Shown here one piece after another: positions 1-8,479 of a stretch of DNA of 64,000 bases (within the stretch, counting starts at the first letter, position 1; each line of letters opens with the position of its first letter). The notes below the pieces were generated by a model. That model was given only the letters and a program-made list of their open reading frames with translations, was not told where the DNA came from and searched no databases. The translations under genes and the position numbers were made by a program. Source of the stretch: Tabrizicola soli (GTDB lineage Bacteria > Pseudomonadota > Alphaproteobacteria > Rhodobacterales > Rhodobacteraceae); assembly GCF_015999335.1 (NCBI RefSeq), contig NZ_JAEACP010000004.1, positions 1 to 64,000 of the forward strand, given 5' to 3'.

Positions 1-30
1 GACAAGAACCGGGCCTTCGGGTTGCGGCCC

Positions 31-226
31 CCCGCCCCCATCCCCTCCCCACAGAAGGGGATGGGGGGAGGCGTTTGGATGGGTCTGCGGCGTCGGATAG
101 GCTGTAAGGTCGGAGGCTTGCCGCCACCCCACCCCCACCGTGGGGGGGGGGTGGGGGGGGGTGGCGTGGGGGGGGGCCCGGGGGGGGGGGGGGGGGGGCG
201 GCCCCCCCCCCCCCCCCCCCGACTCT
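31..226. repeat. G/C homopolymer tract and hairpin next to serC
   Basis: Positions 36-46 and 56-66 form a perfect 11-bp inverted repeat (CCCCATCCCCT / AGGGGATGGGG) that could act as a hairpin. From about 123 to 220 the sequence is almost only runs of C and G, including G runs longer than 15 and a C run of about 20 bases just before the serC stop. Such runs are unlike the rest of the window. They look like sequencing or assembly artefact (poly-G calls at a contig end), although an extreme hairpin or G-quadruplex region cannot be excluded. No gene is supported here. Confidence 0.6.
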
Positions 227-227
227 G

Positions 228-1385
228 TCACGCAGCCTGCGCCAGCGCGGCGATCTCGGCGTGGAAGGCGTAAGTGATCCAGGGCATCAGCGCCTGCACG
301 TCGGCCGTCTCCACCGTGGACCCGCACCAGATGCGCAACCCCGGAGGCGCATCGCGATAGGCGCCGAGGTCGAAACCCGCGCCCGCCTTCTCGATCCGCT
401 TGGCCACCGCCTTGGCGAAGGCTTCGCCATCGCTGATCCGGGGGTCGGTGAATTTCAGGCAGACCGAGGTGGTGGAGGCGGTCGCCGCGTCTTCCGCCAG
501 GTTGGCGATCCAGGAGTTCGCGGCGCAGAAGTCGTGGACGACCTTCGCATTCGCCTCGGCCCGGGCGATCAGGCCCTTCAGCCCGCCCACCGACTTCGCC
601 CAGTGCAGCGCGACAAGGTAATCCTCGTTGGCCAGCATCGAGGGGGTGTTGATCGTCTCGCCCTGGAAGATCCCTTCGATCAGCTTGCCCTTGGCGGTCA
701 GCCGGAAGATCTTCGGCAGCGGCCAGGCGGGGGTGTAGCTCTCCAGCCGCTCCACCGCGCGGGGGCTGAGGACCAGCATCCCTTGCGCGCCCTCGCCCCC
801 CAGCACCTTCTGCCAGCTGAACGTGGCCACATCCAGCTTGTCCCAGGGCAGGTCCATCGCGAAAGCGGCAGAGGTCGCGTCGCAGATCGTCAGGCCAGCG
901 CGGTCCGCCGGAATCGCATCGCCGTTCGGCAGGCGCACGCCCGAGGTGGTGCCGTTCCAGGTAAAGACCACGTCCTTGTCGAAATCGACCGCGGCGAAGT
1001 CCACGATCTGCCCGTAAGGCGCCTTGCGGACCACCGCATCCAGTTTCAGCTGCTTGACGACATCGGTGACCCAGCCCTCGCCGAAGCTTTCCCAAGCCAG
1101 CATCTCCACCGGGCGCGCACCCAGGAGCGACCACAGCGCCATCTCCACGGCCCCGGTGTCCGAGGCGGGAACGATGCCGATCCGGTAATCGGCGGGGACG
1201 CCGAGAATTTCACGGGTGAGGTCGATCGCCTCTTTCAGCTTGGCCTTGCCGACGGCGGCGCGGTGGCTGCGGCCCAGGGGGGCACCGGCCAGCATGTCGA
1301 GCGAATATCCGGGGATCTTGGCGCAGGGACCCGAGGAAAAGCGCGGGTTGGCCGGGCGCACGGCCGGCGGAGTCAGGTCAGTCAT
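228..1385 (-). CDS. serC: Phosphoserine aminotransferase (SerC)
   Basis: This is a class V PLP-dependent aminotransferase that converts 3-phosphohydroxypyruvate and glutamate to O-phosphoserine and 2-oxoglutarate, the second step of serine synthesis; it is cytosolic. The 385-residue length fits the alphaproteobacterial form, longer than the roughly 360-residue E. coli enzyme. The N-terminal [12 protein letters not shown] phosphate-binding segment is present, and the PLP lysine is expected at K193 in the [13 protein letters not shown] motif. It is divergent from serB, so two serine-pathway genes share the 154-bp region 1386-1539. In related genomes serA usually follows serC, but here the homopolymer tract ends the window. 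Confidence 0.95.
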   Translation of the reverse strand: MTDLTPPAVRPANPRFSSGPCAKIPGYSLDMLAGAPLGRSHRAAVGKAKLKEAIDLTREILGVPADYRIGIVPASDTGAVEMALWSLLGARPVEMLAWESFGEGWVTDVVKQLKLDAVVRKAPYGQIVDFAAVDFDKDVVFTWNGTTSGVRLPNGDAIPADRAGLTICDATSAAFAMDLPWDKLDVATFSWQKVLGGEGAQGMLVLSPRAVERLESYTPAWPLPKIFRLTAKGKLIEGIFQGETINTPSMLANEDYLVALHWAKSVGGLKGLIARAEANAKVVHDFCAANSWIANLAEDAATASTTSVCLKFTDPRISDGEAFAKAVAKRIEKAGAGFDLGAYRDAPPGLRIWCGSTVETADVQALMPWITYAFHAEIAALAQAA

Positions 1386-1539
1386 GGTAGCCTTCCAGCT
1401 AAAAGCCCCTCGTTGGGGAGGGGTGTCCCACTGACTTGGCTAAAGACCCGCCCGCTCTAGCGCAAGCGAAAAAATCGCGCTAATGCGCCGCATCGTCGCG
1501 AAAAAGCGACGCCCGTGTTCACTATCGGAAACCCGCCCC

Positions 1540-2418
1540 ATGCATGTCGTGACCCTGCTGACCAACCCCGAAACCCCGGTGCTGGAGCGCGTGACCGTCG
1601 AATCCCTGCGCAACGCCTGGGGCGGAGGCGCGGCGCGCTGGCTCGACCCCGGCGTGGCGGCGGAGTTCGACCTCGCGGCGGTGCCCGGGAACCGCTGGGA
1701 GGTCTGGGAAGGCCTGCAGGCGCTGCGGGTGGACATGGTGGTGCAGAAGGCCGAGGGGCGCAGGAAGCGGCTGCTGATCGCCGACATGGATTCGACGATG
1801 ATCCGGCAGGAATGCATCGACGAACTGGCAGACGAGGCCGGGGTGGGCGCGCGCGTGGCCGACATCACGGCGCGGGCGATGAATGGGGAACTCGACTTCG
1901 AGGGCGCGCTGCGGGAACGGGTGGGGCTCCTGAAGGGCTTGCCGGACGGGGTGATCGCCCAGGTCCTGCGCGACCGGATCACGCTGATGCCGGGGGGCAC
2001 GGCGCTGCTGGCGACGATGAAGGCCAACAGCGCCTATGCCGCGCTGGTTTCGGGCGGCTTCACGGCCTTCACCGCGGCGGTGGCGGCGAGGCTGGGCTTC
2101 GACGAGAACCGGGCGAACACATTGCATGTGGCGGATGGAGTGCTGGCGGGCACGGTGGCCGAGCCCATCCTGGGCAAGGAAGCCAAGCTGCAGGCGTTGC
2201 AGGAGATCACGGCGCGGCTGGGGATCACCCCCGCCGAGGCGATCGCGGTGGGCGACGGAGCCAACGACCTGCCGATGCTGCTGGCCGCGGGCACCGGCGT
2301 GGCGCTGCATGCCAAGCCGAGGGTACAGGCGGAGTGCGAGGTCCGGGTGAACCATGGCGACCTGACGGCGCTGCTGTATCTGCAGGGCTATTCCCGGGAC
2401 GACTTCGCGCCCGGCTGA
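1540..2418 (+). CDS. serB: Phosphoserine phosphatase (SerB)
   Basis: A HAD-superfamily phosphatase that hydrolyses O-phosphoserine to serine, the last step of serine synthesis. HAD motif I is DMDSTM, with nucleophile D82 and acid/base D84. The following ECIDELADEAG is characteristic of SerB. Motif II is the SGG of ALVSGGFTAF and motif III/IV is GDGANDLPML near residue 237. The frame stays open upstream to 1483, but the ATG at 1540 gives 292 residues starting MHVVTLL, the normal form, with a purine-rich GGAAAC upstream. It is transcribed away from serC. About 70 N-terminal residues form the small ACT-like region usual in proteobacterial SerB. Confidence 0.95.
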   Translation: MHVVTLLTNPETPVLERVTVESLRNAWGGGAARWLDPGVAAEFDLAAVPGNRWEVWEGLQALRVDMVVQKAEGRRKRLLIADMDSTMIRQECIDELADEAGVGARVADITARAMNGELDFEGALRERVGLLKGLPDGVIAQVLRDRITLMPGGTALLATMKANSAYAALVSGGFTAFTAAVAARLGFDENRANTLHVADGVLAGTVAEPILGKEAKLQALQEITARLGITPAEAIAVGDGANDLPMLLAAGTGVALHAKPRVQAECEVRVNHGDLTALLYLQGYSRDDFAPG

Positions 2419-2454
2419 CACAGCCGGGGGCGCTTCGCCCCCCGGACCCCCCGA

Positions 2455-2505
2455 GAGTATTTCCGCCAAGAGGAAGGTGCGGGCTTCCTCTTGGCGGAAA
2501 TACTC
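2455..2505. repeat. Perfect 22-bp intergenic palindrome
   Basis: Arms 2455-2476 and 2484-2505 are perfect reverse complements, separated by the 7-base loop GTGCGGG. A second, shorter GC hairpin (CCGGGGGC / GCCCCCCGG, about 2424-2445) lies just before it. Both sit between the serB stop and the start of the TauE/SafE gene. Palindromes containing a GAGTATTT..GCCAAGA core are a familiar intergenic repeat of Rhodobacteraceae. It could end serB transcription or stabilise the 3' end, but no T-run follows, so a classical intrinsic terminator is unlikely. Confidence 0.75.
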
Positions 2506-2637
2506 CCGCCGGAGGCTCCGGCCTTGCCGCCAGCGAAACCCCCGGGCCTCCTTCCGCGGCAGCGCCGTCCGAGGGGCTCGATGCCCCGAGGACGGCTGCC
2601 CCTTGCCCTGTCCCCCGGAAGCGGCGACAAGGGCGGG

Positions 2638-3402
2638 ATGTTCGAGGTCCTCCCGCATCTTGTCCTGCTCCTGATCCTCGCCGCCTTCCTGGCCGGGTTC
2701 ATCGACAGCATCGCGGGCGGGGGCGGGCTGGTGTCGGTGCCGGCGCTGCTCCTCGCCGGGGCCTCGCCGGTCGAGGCGCTGGCGACGAACAAGCTGCAAG
2801 GGACCTTCGGCGCCGGGACCGCCCTGTTCGCCTATGCGCGCGGGGGGCATGTGCGGCCGCGGGAACAGGTCGGCATGGCGGCGATCAGCCTGGGGGCCGG
2901 GGCGGCGGGGGCGATGGTGGCGCATCTCATCCCGGCCGAGGTGCTGCGGGTGATCATGCCGGTGGTGCTGATCGGCGTCGCGGCCTTCTTCGCACTGAAG
3001 CCGGGGCTGTCCGACGACGCCAGCGCCGCGCGGATTCCGTTGCCGGTCTTCGCGCTGACCGTGGTGCCGCTGGTCGGGGCCTATGACGGGTTCTTCGGGC
3101 CGGGCACCGGGTCCTTCTTCATGATGGGCTTCGTCCTCCTGGCCGGTTACGGCGTCCTCAGGGCCACGGCGCATACCAAGATGCTGAACTTCGCCTCCAA
3201 CATCGGCTCGCTTCTGGTCTTCATCCCCTCGGGCGCGATGTGGTGGGGGGTGGGGCTGGCGATGGCGGTGGCGCAGGTCGCGGGGGCCTCGCTTGGCGCG
3301 CGGCTGGCGATGCGGGTGGGGGCGCGGCTGATCCGGCCGCTGCTGGTCGTCGTCTCGACCGCCATGGCGCTGCGGCTGTTGTGGCAGGTCTTCGCCGGAT
3401 AG
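2638..3402 (+). CDS. TauE/SafE family membrane exporter (YfcA-like)
   Basis: A 254-residue hydrophobic protein of the TauE/SafE (DUF81) family, permease-like proteins often linked to export of sulfonates or organic acids across the inner membrane. About eight membrane segments are visible. The two family repeats appear as GFIDSIAGGGGLVSVPAL near the N-terminus and GAYDGFFGPGTGSFFM in the second half. The ATG at 2638 is preceded by AAGGGCGGG. The open frame extends to 2491, but the extra 49 residues are proline- and arginine-rich, run into the palindrome, and look non-coding. The substrate cannot be told from sequence; no sulfur metabolism gene is adjacent. Confidence 0.88.
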   Translation: MFEVLPHLVLLLILAAFLAGFIDSIAGGGGLVSVPALLLAGASPVEALATNKLQGTFGAGTALFAYARGGHVRPREQVGMAAISLGAGAAGAMVAHLIPAEVLRVIMPVVLIGVAAFFALKPGLSDDASAARIPLPVFALTVVPLVGAYDGFFGPGTGSFFMMGFVLLAGYGVLRATAHTKMLNFASNIGSLLVFIPSGAMWWGVGLAMAVAQVAGASLGARLAMRVGARLIRPLLVVVSTAMALRLLWQVFAG

Positions 3403-3406
3403 GCGC

Positions 3407-4495
3407 TCAGCCCGCGTCGGCGCCCCAACCGGCGGATTGCATCTCGCGCAGGCGGCTGGCCGTACGCTCGAATTCGAAGGCCCCGGTCCCTTCCAGGTAC
3501 AGCCGTTCGGGCGTATCGGCGGCCGAGGCCACGAGGCGGACCCTCGCCTCGTAAAGCGCGTCGATCAGGGTGACGAAACGCTTGGCCTCGTTGTAGTTCT
3601 CGGCCGAGAGCTGGGGGATGTCCTCGAGGATCAGGACGCGCAGGGCCTGGGCGACGGCGAGATAGTCGGCCGGACCCAGCGGCCGGGCGCAGAGGTCCCA
3701 GAAGGTCGCGCGGCCAATCCCGTTGGCAAAGCGCGGCAGGACCAGCTCGCGCCCGTTCACCTGCAGCGCCAGCGGGGCCTCGGGCGCGCCGCCGGTCAGG
3801 TCGGACCAGAGCGCGGCGATCTGCCCCCCGGCGGTGCTGGCGGGGTGGAAATAGACCTGCGCGCCCTGCAGCCGGTGCTGGCGGTAATCGGTGGGGCTTT
3901 CCAGCGCGATCACCCGCAACCGCTCTTCGAGCAGCGCGATGAAGGGCAGGAAAAGCACGCGGTTCAACCCGTTGAGGTAGAGGTCCTTCGGCGGCCGGTT
4001 CGAGGTCACCACGACCACCACCCCGGCGGCGAAGAGCTTGTCGAAAAGCCGCCCCACGATCATCGCATCGGTGATGTCGGTGATCTGCATCTCGTCGAAG
4101 GCGAGAAGCCGGGTGTCGCGGATCACCGCCTCGGCCACCGGGGCGAGGGCGTCCTCGACCCCGCGCTGGCGGGCGGCGTGCATGCCGCGATGGATTTCCT
4201 GCATGAAGGCGTGGAAATGCACCCTGCGCTTGCGGGCGATCTCGGTCGCCTCGGTGAAGAGGTCCATGACCATGGACTTGCCGCGTCCTACCCCGCCCCA
4301 GAGATAGATCCCTTTCGGCGGCGTGATCGGCCGCGCGAAAAGCCCGGCGAAGAGGCCGATGCGGCGGTTCGCGTTCTCCTCCAGCCAGCGGCGGATCTCC
4401 TCGAGCGGCTGGAGGACGGCATGTTGCGCCGGGTCGGGGCGCAAGGTGCCGGCGGCGACGCGGGCCTCGTAGAGTTCGGTCAGGGTCTGTCGCAT
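3407..4495 (-). CDS. zapE: Cell division ATPase ZapE (AFG1-like)
   Basis: A 362-residue AFG1/ZapE family P-loop ATPase. In E. coli ZapE acts at the constricting Z-ring under stress; mitochondrial AFG1 relatives act on respiratory complexes. The Walker A is GGVGRGKS and the Walker B LLAFDEMQ; the family's VHFHAFMQEIH and VTSNRPPKDLY stretches are also present. The frame is open far upstream, but the ATG at 4495 (MRQTLTELYEARV) is the family start and lies one base after the stop of the VOC gene, so the two are probably co-translated. It ends 4 bases from the convergent TauE/SafE gene. Confidence 0.92.
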   Translation of the reverse strand: MRQTLTELYEARVAAGTLRPDPAQHAVLQPLEEIRRWLEENANRRIGLFAGLFARPITPPKGIYLWGGVGRGKSMVMDLFTEATEIARKRRVHFHAFMQEIHRGMHAARQRGVEDALAPVAEAVIRDTRLLAFDEMQITDITDAMIVGRLFDKLFAAGVVVVVTSNRPPKDLYLNGLNRVLFLPFIALLEERLRVIALESPTDYRQHRLQGAQVYFHPASTAGGQIAALWSDLTGGAPEAPLALQVNGRELVLPRFANGIGRATFWDLCARPLGPADYLAVAQALRVLILEDIPQLSAENYNEAKRFVTLIDALYEARVRLVASAADTPERLYLEGTGAFEFERTASRLREMQSAGWGADAG

Positions 4496-4496
4496 G

Positions 4497-5132
4497 TCAG
4501 AGCGGGGCGAGAACAAGGCCCTCGGGCCCGTGGATCGGGGTGGCAAGGCCGGTGACGAGGAGCCGCGACCAGAGGCCCGGCGCGGCGCGGGGGGCGGGGG
4601 AAACGGGCTGGTAAAGCTCGACCATGCCGCCCTGGAAGGCGAGGAAGCGCACGGGAATCCTGCCTTCGGGGCGGTCCAGGTCGACGGCGGCGACCAGGCG
4701 GGCGCCCTGCCCTTCGAAGAAGGCCTGCATCGGGGCGAGGTCCGCGCAGGGGATGCCGACATGGTCCTGGCCGGTCTCGGCGGACGCGCCGGTCAGGCGC
4801 TGGCAAAGCTCGATCCGGGCGCCTTCGGGGCCGGCGAGATAGGCGAAGCGCAACCCGCCGGTCCAGAATTCCGGGATCAGCTCGGGGCCGCCCGGCGTGA
4901 CCCCGGCGTCCAACGTCAGGCCGCGCGTGGTGAGATCGGCAAGGGCGCGGTCGATGTCGGGCACGGTCAGCGCGACATGGTCAATGCGGCCGTGGCCCCG
5001 CGGCTCTCCCTGGGTCACGCGCAGGGCCTGGCTGCCCAGGCGCCAGAGGGCCGCGTCGGGACGGAAACCGAAGCGTTCCAGCATCCGGGCACCTGCGTCG
5101 GGCGCGGCCAGCGTCAGTTCGGGGACCAGCAT
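4497..5132 (-). CDS. VOC superfamily (glyoxalase/dioxygenase-like) protein
   Basis: A 211-residue protein with two VOC-type beta-alpha-beta-beta-beta modules, the first around residues 45-110 (DHVALTVPDIDRAL) and the second around 118-178 (DHVGIPCADLAPM). Likely metal ligands are the histidines of the two DHV motifs and the glutamates of IELCQ and VELYQP. It probably belongs to the glyoxalase-I-like VOC domain group seen near hydroxyphenylpyruvate dioxygenases. It sits between an aldo/keto reductase and zapE, with one base to zapE. The substrate is unknown. Confidence 0.8.
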   Translation of the reverse strand: MLVPELTLAAPDAGARMLERFGFRPDAALWRLGSQALRVTQGEPRGHGRIDHVALTVPDIDRALADLTTRGLTLDAGVTPGGPELIPEFWTGGLRFAYLAGPEGARIELCQRLTGASAETGQDHVGIPCADLAPMQAFFEGQGARLVAAVDLDRPEGRIPVRFLAFQGGMVELYQPVSPAPRAAPGLWSRLLVTGLATPIHGPEGLVLAPL

Positions 5133-5145
5133 CGGCGCGCCTCCC

Positions 5146-5967
5146 TCAGCCGAAGACCGCGGGGTCGGGGCCGCTGCGGCAGCCCTCGTCCAGCGTGGCG
5201 ATGGCTGCCATTTCCTCCTCGGTCAACTCCCAGTCGAAAAGATCGAGGTTCTCGGCCTGGCCCGCGGCCCGGGTCGAGCGCGGGATGACGGAAAGGCCAA
5301 GCTGGACATGCCAGCGCAGGATGACCTGCGCCGGGCTGCGGCCGGTGCGCTGTGCGGCGGCGCGGATCGGTTCGGCGTCGAAGCTCCGGCCCTGGCCGAG
5401 CGGCGTCCAGCTCTGGGTGACGATCCCGAGGCTGTCGTGCAGGGCGCGAAGCCCGGCCTGCTGCAGGCGGGGGTTCAGCTCGACCTGGTTCAGGACCGGA
5501 ACCACGCCGGTCTGGTCCACGATCCGGTCGAGATGCGCAGGCAGGAAATTCGACACGCCGATCGAGCGCACCCGCCCCTCCTCCCGCAGGCGGATCAGGG
5601 CGCGCCAGCTGTCGACATAAAGGTCCTGTGCCGGGGCGGGCCAGTGGATCAGGCAGAGGTCGACCTGTTCCACCCCGAGGCGGGCCAGGCTGGCCTCGAC
5701 CGCGCGCAGGGTCTGGTCGTAGCCCTGGTCGCTGTTCCAGACCTTCGTCGTCACGAAGACCTCGTCGCGCGGCACACCGCTGTCGCGCAGGCCCTGGCCG
5801 AGTCCCTCTTCGTTGCCATAGGCTGCGGCGCCGTCCAGAAGCCGGTAGCCCATCCGCAGGGCCTGGGCGACGACTTCCGCCGTGGTTTCGGCCGGAATCT
5901 GCCAGAGGCCAAGGCCAAGCTGCGGGATGGAACGGCCGTCGTTCAGACGGAGTCTGTTGGCTTGCAT
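5146..5967 (-). CDS. Aldo/keto reductase (2,5-diketogluconate reductase type)
   Basis: A 273-residue NADPH-dependent aldo/keto reductase, about the normal size for the AKR5-like bacterial group. The catalytic tetrad is readable: Asp and Tyr in LDGAAAYGNE, Lys in TTKVWN, and His in LIHWP. The NADP phosphate-binding IPRSTR motif is near the C-terminus. The start is the ATG at 5967, preceded by AGGAAGACCC. The same frame stays open far upstream, but only as a shadow of the BKACE gene. It probably reduces a keto-sugar or aldehyde; its neighbours (6PGDH-like and BKACE) suggest sugar-acid or keto-acid metabolism. Confidence 0.9.
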   Translation of the reverse strand: MQANRLRLNDGRSIPQLGLGLWQIPAETTAEVVAQALRMGYRLLDGAAAYGNEEGLGQGLRDSGVPRDEVFVTTKVWNSDQGYDQTLRAVEASLARLGVEQVDLCLIHWPAPAQDLYVDSWRALIRLREEGRVRSIGVSNFLPAHLDRIVDQTGVVPVLNQVELNPRLQQAGLRALHDSLGIVTQSWTPLGQGRSFDAEPIRAAAQRTGRSPAQVILRWHVQLGLSVIPRSTRAAGQAENLDLFDWELTEEEMAAIATLDEGCRSGPDPAVFG

Positions 5968-6029
5968 GGGTCTTCCTGTGCGGTGTCGGGGCGAGGAAGG
6001 GCCAAACCCGCCCCCAAGGCAAGAGGAAA

Positions 6030-6884
6030 TCAACCTGCCGGCTGGCGCAACCCCAGGATGTCCCGCGCCTCGCGCCAGCTGGCGACGGGGCGTTCGTAAC
6101 GGTCGCAGATCTCGACCACCCGGCGGACCAGGGCGGCGTTCGAGGGCGCGAGACGGTCGCGGTCGAGGCGGACGTTGTCCTCCAGCCCCGTACGGGCATG
6201 GCCGCCCGAGGCGACCGCCCAGTCGTTCAGCACGATCTGCTGCGGACCGATCCCGGCGGCGCACCAGGGCGCGTCGGGACCGAACAGGCGACGCACGGTG
6301 TGGATGTAATAGTCGAAGACGTCCCGGTCGGCGGGCATCGCGTTCTTCACGCCCATGACGAACTGGACATAGGGCGTGCCCTTGATCTGGCCCTTCTGCT
6401 GCATCTCGTGCGCCTTGATGATGTGACTCAGGTCGAAGCATTCCAGCTCGGGCTTGACGTCGTATTTCAGCATCTCGGCGGCCAGCCAGTCGATCAGGTC
6501 CGGCGGGTTCTCGTAGACCCTTGTGGGGAAGTTGTTCGAGCCGGTGGTCAGCGAGGCCATGTCGGGCCGCAAGGGCAGCATCCCGCCGCGCGCCTGCCCG
6601 GCACCCGAGCGGCCGCCGGTGGAAAGCTGGACGATCAGGCCGGGGCAATGCTTCTCCAGCCCCTCCTTCAGCCGGGCGAAGCGCTCGGGGTCCGAGGTCG
6701 GTTTGCCCTCGTCGTCGCGGACGTGGCAATGGGCGATGCTGGCGCCGGCCTCGAAGGCCTCATGCGTCGATTCCACCTGTTCGGAGATGGTGATCGGGAC
6801 GGCGGGGTTGTTTTCCTTGGTCGGAAGCGAGCCGGTGATGGCGACGCAGATGATGCAGGGCTTGCCAGCGTGGGGATTGGTCAT
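6030..6884 (-). CDS. BKACE family beta-keto acid cleavage enzyme (DUF849)
   Basis: A 284-residue member of the BKACE/DUF849 family. These zinc enzymes condense a beta-keto acid with acetyl-CoA and cleave it to acetoacetate and a new acyl-CoA; the founding member is the 3-keto-5-aminohexanoate cleavage enzyme Kce. The metal-binding HxH is seen in IAHCHVRDDEG, with further family motifs TGGRSG, LTTGSNNFPTRVYEN and ELECFD. The ATG at 6884 has AAGGA four bases upstream. An alternative ATG at 6911 overlaps the stop of the preceding gene by four bases. The specific keto acid is not predictable. Confidence 0.9.
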   Translation of the reverse strand: MTNPHAGKPCIICVAITGSLPTKENNPAVPITISEQVESTHEAFEAGASIAHCHVRDDEGKPTSDPERFARLKEGLEKHCPGLIVQLSTGGRSGAGQARGGMLPLRPDMASLTTGSNNFPTRVYENPPDLIDWLAAEMLKYDVKPELECFDLSHIIKAHEMQQKGQIKGTPYVQFVMGVKNAMPADRDVFDYYIHTVRRLFGPDAPWCAAGIGPQQIVLNDWAVASGGHARTGLEDNVRLDRDRLAPSNAALVRRVVEICDRYERPVASWREARDILGLRQPAG

Positions 6885-6907
6885 TTCGTCCTTGGTCCGT
6901 CTTTCGG

Positions 6908-8317
6908 TCATATGGATGGCGGGGCCCAGGGACCGTGCGGCTGCGGCAGGCCGTCCAGCCGTTCAAAGCCGTGCAGCCCGAAGAAATCGCGCTGGCCCTG
7001 GATCATGTTGGCGGTCCCGCGGGCGGTGCGCATCAAGTCGAACCAGGCCAGCCCCGCCCCCAGCGCGGGCAGGGCAAGGCCGTTCAGCGCACCCGCCGCC
7101 GCCACCCGGCGCAGGGCGGGCAGGCAGCGGAGCAGGTGATCGGCGAAGAGGGGCGACAGGATCAGGTTGCGCGCGGGCTCCTCGGCCAGGGCGGCGGCCA
7201 TGTCGTTCAGCATGGCCGAGCGGATGATGCAGCCCGCGCGCCAGACCCTGGCGATGGCGGGCATGTCGAGCGGCCAGGAGAACTCGGCCCCCGCCGAAGT
7301 CATCATCGCGAAGCCCTGGGCGTAGCAGAGGATCTTGCCCGCGATCAGCGCCTGTTCCAGATCGTCGAGCGTCAGCTCCTTGGCCAGCGGCCGGGGGGCG
7401 GGGCCGTAAAGCGCCTCGCCTTCGGCCCGCTCCCGCCGCCGGGCGGAGACGTTGCGCGCCATGACGGCGGCCTCGATCACCGGGATCGGCGCGGCAAGGT
7501 TCTGCGCCTCGATCGCGGTCCAGCGGCCGGTGCCCTTCTGTCCGGCGGCATCGACGATGACGTCAAGCATCGGCGCGCCGGTCACGGGATCGACGGTGGC
7601 GGCGACGGTGGCCGAGATCTCGACGAGGTAGGATTGCAGCGGCCCCCGGTTCCAGCGGGCGAAGGTCTCGGCGATGGCGGGGGCCGGCATCGCCATGCCG
7701 TCGCGCATGACGCCGTAGGTCTCGGCGATCATCTGCATGTCGGCGTATTCGATGCCGTTGTGCACCGCCTTGACGAAATGGCCCGCGCCCTCGGGCCCGA
7801 GATGCGAGGCGCAGGGGATCCCGTCCTCGGCCCGCGCGGCGATGGCTTGCAGCACCGGGTCGACGCGAGCCCAGTCGGCGGCATCGCCGCCCGCCATGAT
7901 CGCGGGACCGTGCCGAGCGCCCTCCTCGCCGCCCGAAACGCCGATGCCCATGAAGCGGAACGGCAGGCCCGCGCGGACGCGGCGGTTGGTGTCGTGGAAA
8001 TTGGCGTTGCCGGCGTCGATCACCAGGTCGTGGGCGTCCAGCAAGGGGGCCAGGGCGGCAAGCTGGTCATCCACCACCGGGCCGGCGGGAACCATCAGGA
8101 TGATCGTCCGGGGCGGGGCGATGGCGGCGACCAGTTCGGCCAGGGTGGCGGTGGGGGTGATGCGGGCGGCAAGCTCTCCCGCGCCCGCGTGGAAGCTGTG
8201 GGTGACGGAGGCCGTGCGGTTCCAGACCGCGATTGGAAAGCCCTTCTCGGCGATGTTCAGCGCCAGCGCCGCACCCATGGTACCAAGGCCGATCAGGCCG
8301 ATCTCGGGTTTCGTCAT
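6908..8317 (-). CDS. gnd: 6-phosphogluconate dehydrogenase, decarboxylating
   Basis: A 469-residue enzyme of the dimeric long form that oxidatively decarboxylates 6-phosphogluconate to ribulose 5-phosphate with NAD(P)+. The N-terminal Rossmann motif is GLIGLGTMGAAL. The substrate signature is SGGEEGARHGPAIMAGG and the catalytic Lys/Asn are in FVKAVHNGIEYADMQ. The C-terminal tail carries QRDFFGLHGFER, which reaches the partner's active site. It starts at the ATG 8317 just downstream of an IclR-divergent promoter region and leads the leftward run gnd-BKACE-AKR-VOC-zapE. Coupling with BKACE is unusual for a housekeeping gnd, so a catabolic role is possible. Confidence 0.93.
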   Translation of the reverse strand: MTKPEIGLIGLGTMGAALALNIAEKGFPIAVWNRTASVTHSFHAGAGELAARITPTATLAELVAAIAPPRTIILMVPAGPVVDDQLAALAPLLDAHDLVIDAGNANFHDTNRRVRAGLPFRFMGIGVSGGEEGARHGPAIMAGGDAADWARVDPVLQAIAARAEDGIPCASHLGPEGAGHFVKAVHNGIEYADMQMIAETYGVMRDGMAMPAPAIAETFARWNRGPLQSYLVEISATVAATVDPVTGAPMLDVIVDAAGQKGTGRWTAIEAQNLAAPIPVIEAAVMARNVSARRRERAEGEALYGPAPRPLAKELTLDDLEQALIAGKILCYAQGFAMMTSAGAEFSWPLDMPAIARVWRAGCIIRSAMLNDMAAALAEEPARNLILSPLFADHLLRCLPALRRVAAAGALNGLALPALGAGLAWFDLMRTARGTANMIQGQRDFFGLHGFERLDGLPQPHGPWAPPSI

Positions 8318-8436
8318 GGTCCCCTCCCCTGTCCGGGCATGTGACCTGAAGGATGGCACGGATCCGGGCCGGAGCAACCTTCCCGCCGGTCCGTTGCGCC
8401 GGGATAGGCCGGGGGCGGGGTTTCGTCCATGGCTCT

Positions 8437-8471
8437 TGTGCGGTATGATGTGTTTGTTGATATATCGCACA
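8437..8471. promoter_or_regulatory. Candidate IclR operator in divergent promoter region
   Basis: TGTGCGGTAT (8437-8446) and ATATCGCACA (8462-8471) form a 10-bp imperfect palindrome (one mismatch) just upstream of the IclR start at 8480, between it and divergent gnd. It includes TTGTTGATATA (8454-8464), repeated exactly upstream of the ALDH gene at 9337-9347. A repeated motif at both promoters next to an IclR gene suggests autoregulation plus control of the downstream operon. Confidence 0.5.
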
Positions 8472-8479
8472 GGCCCGTC

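Noticed and set aside
1522-3174. Long minus-strand open frame across serB and the TauE/SafE gene
   Set aside because: Low-complexity Arg/Gly/His composition and complete overlap with two recognisable plus-strand genes.
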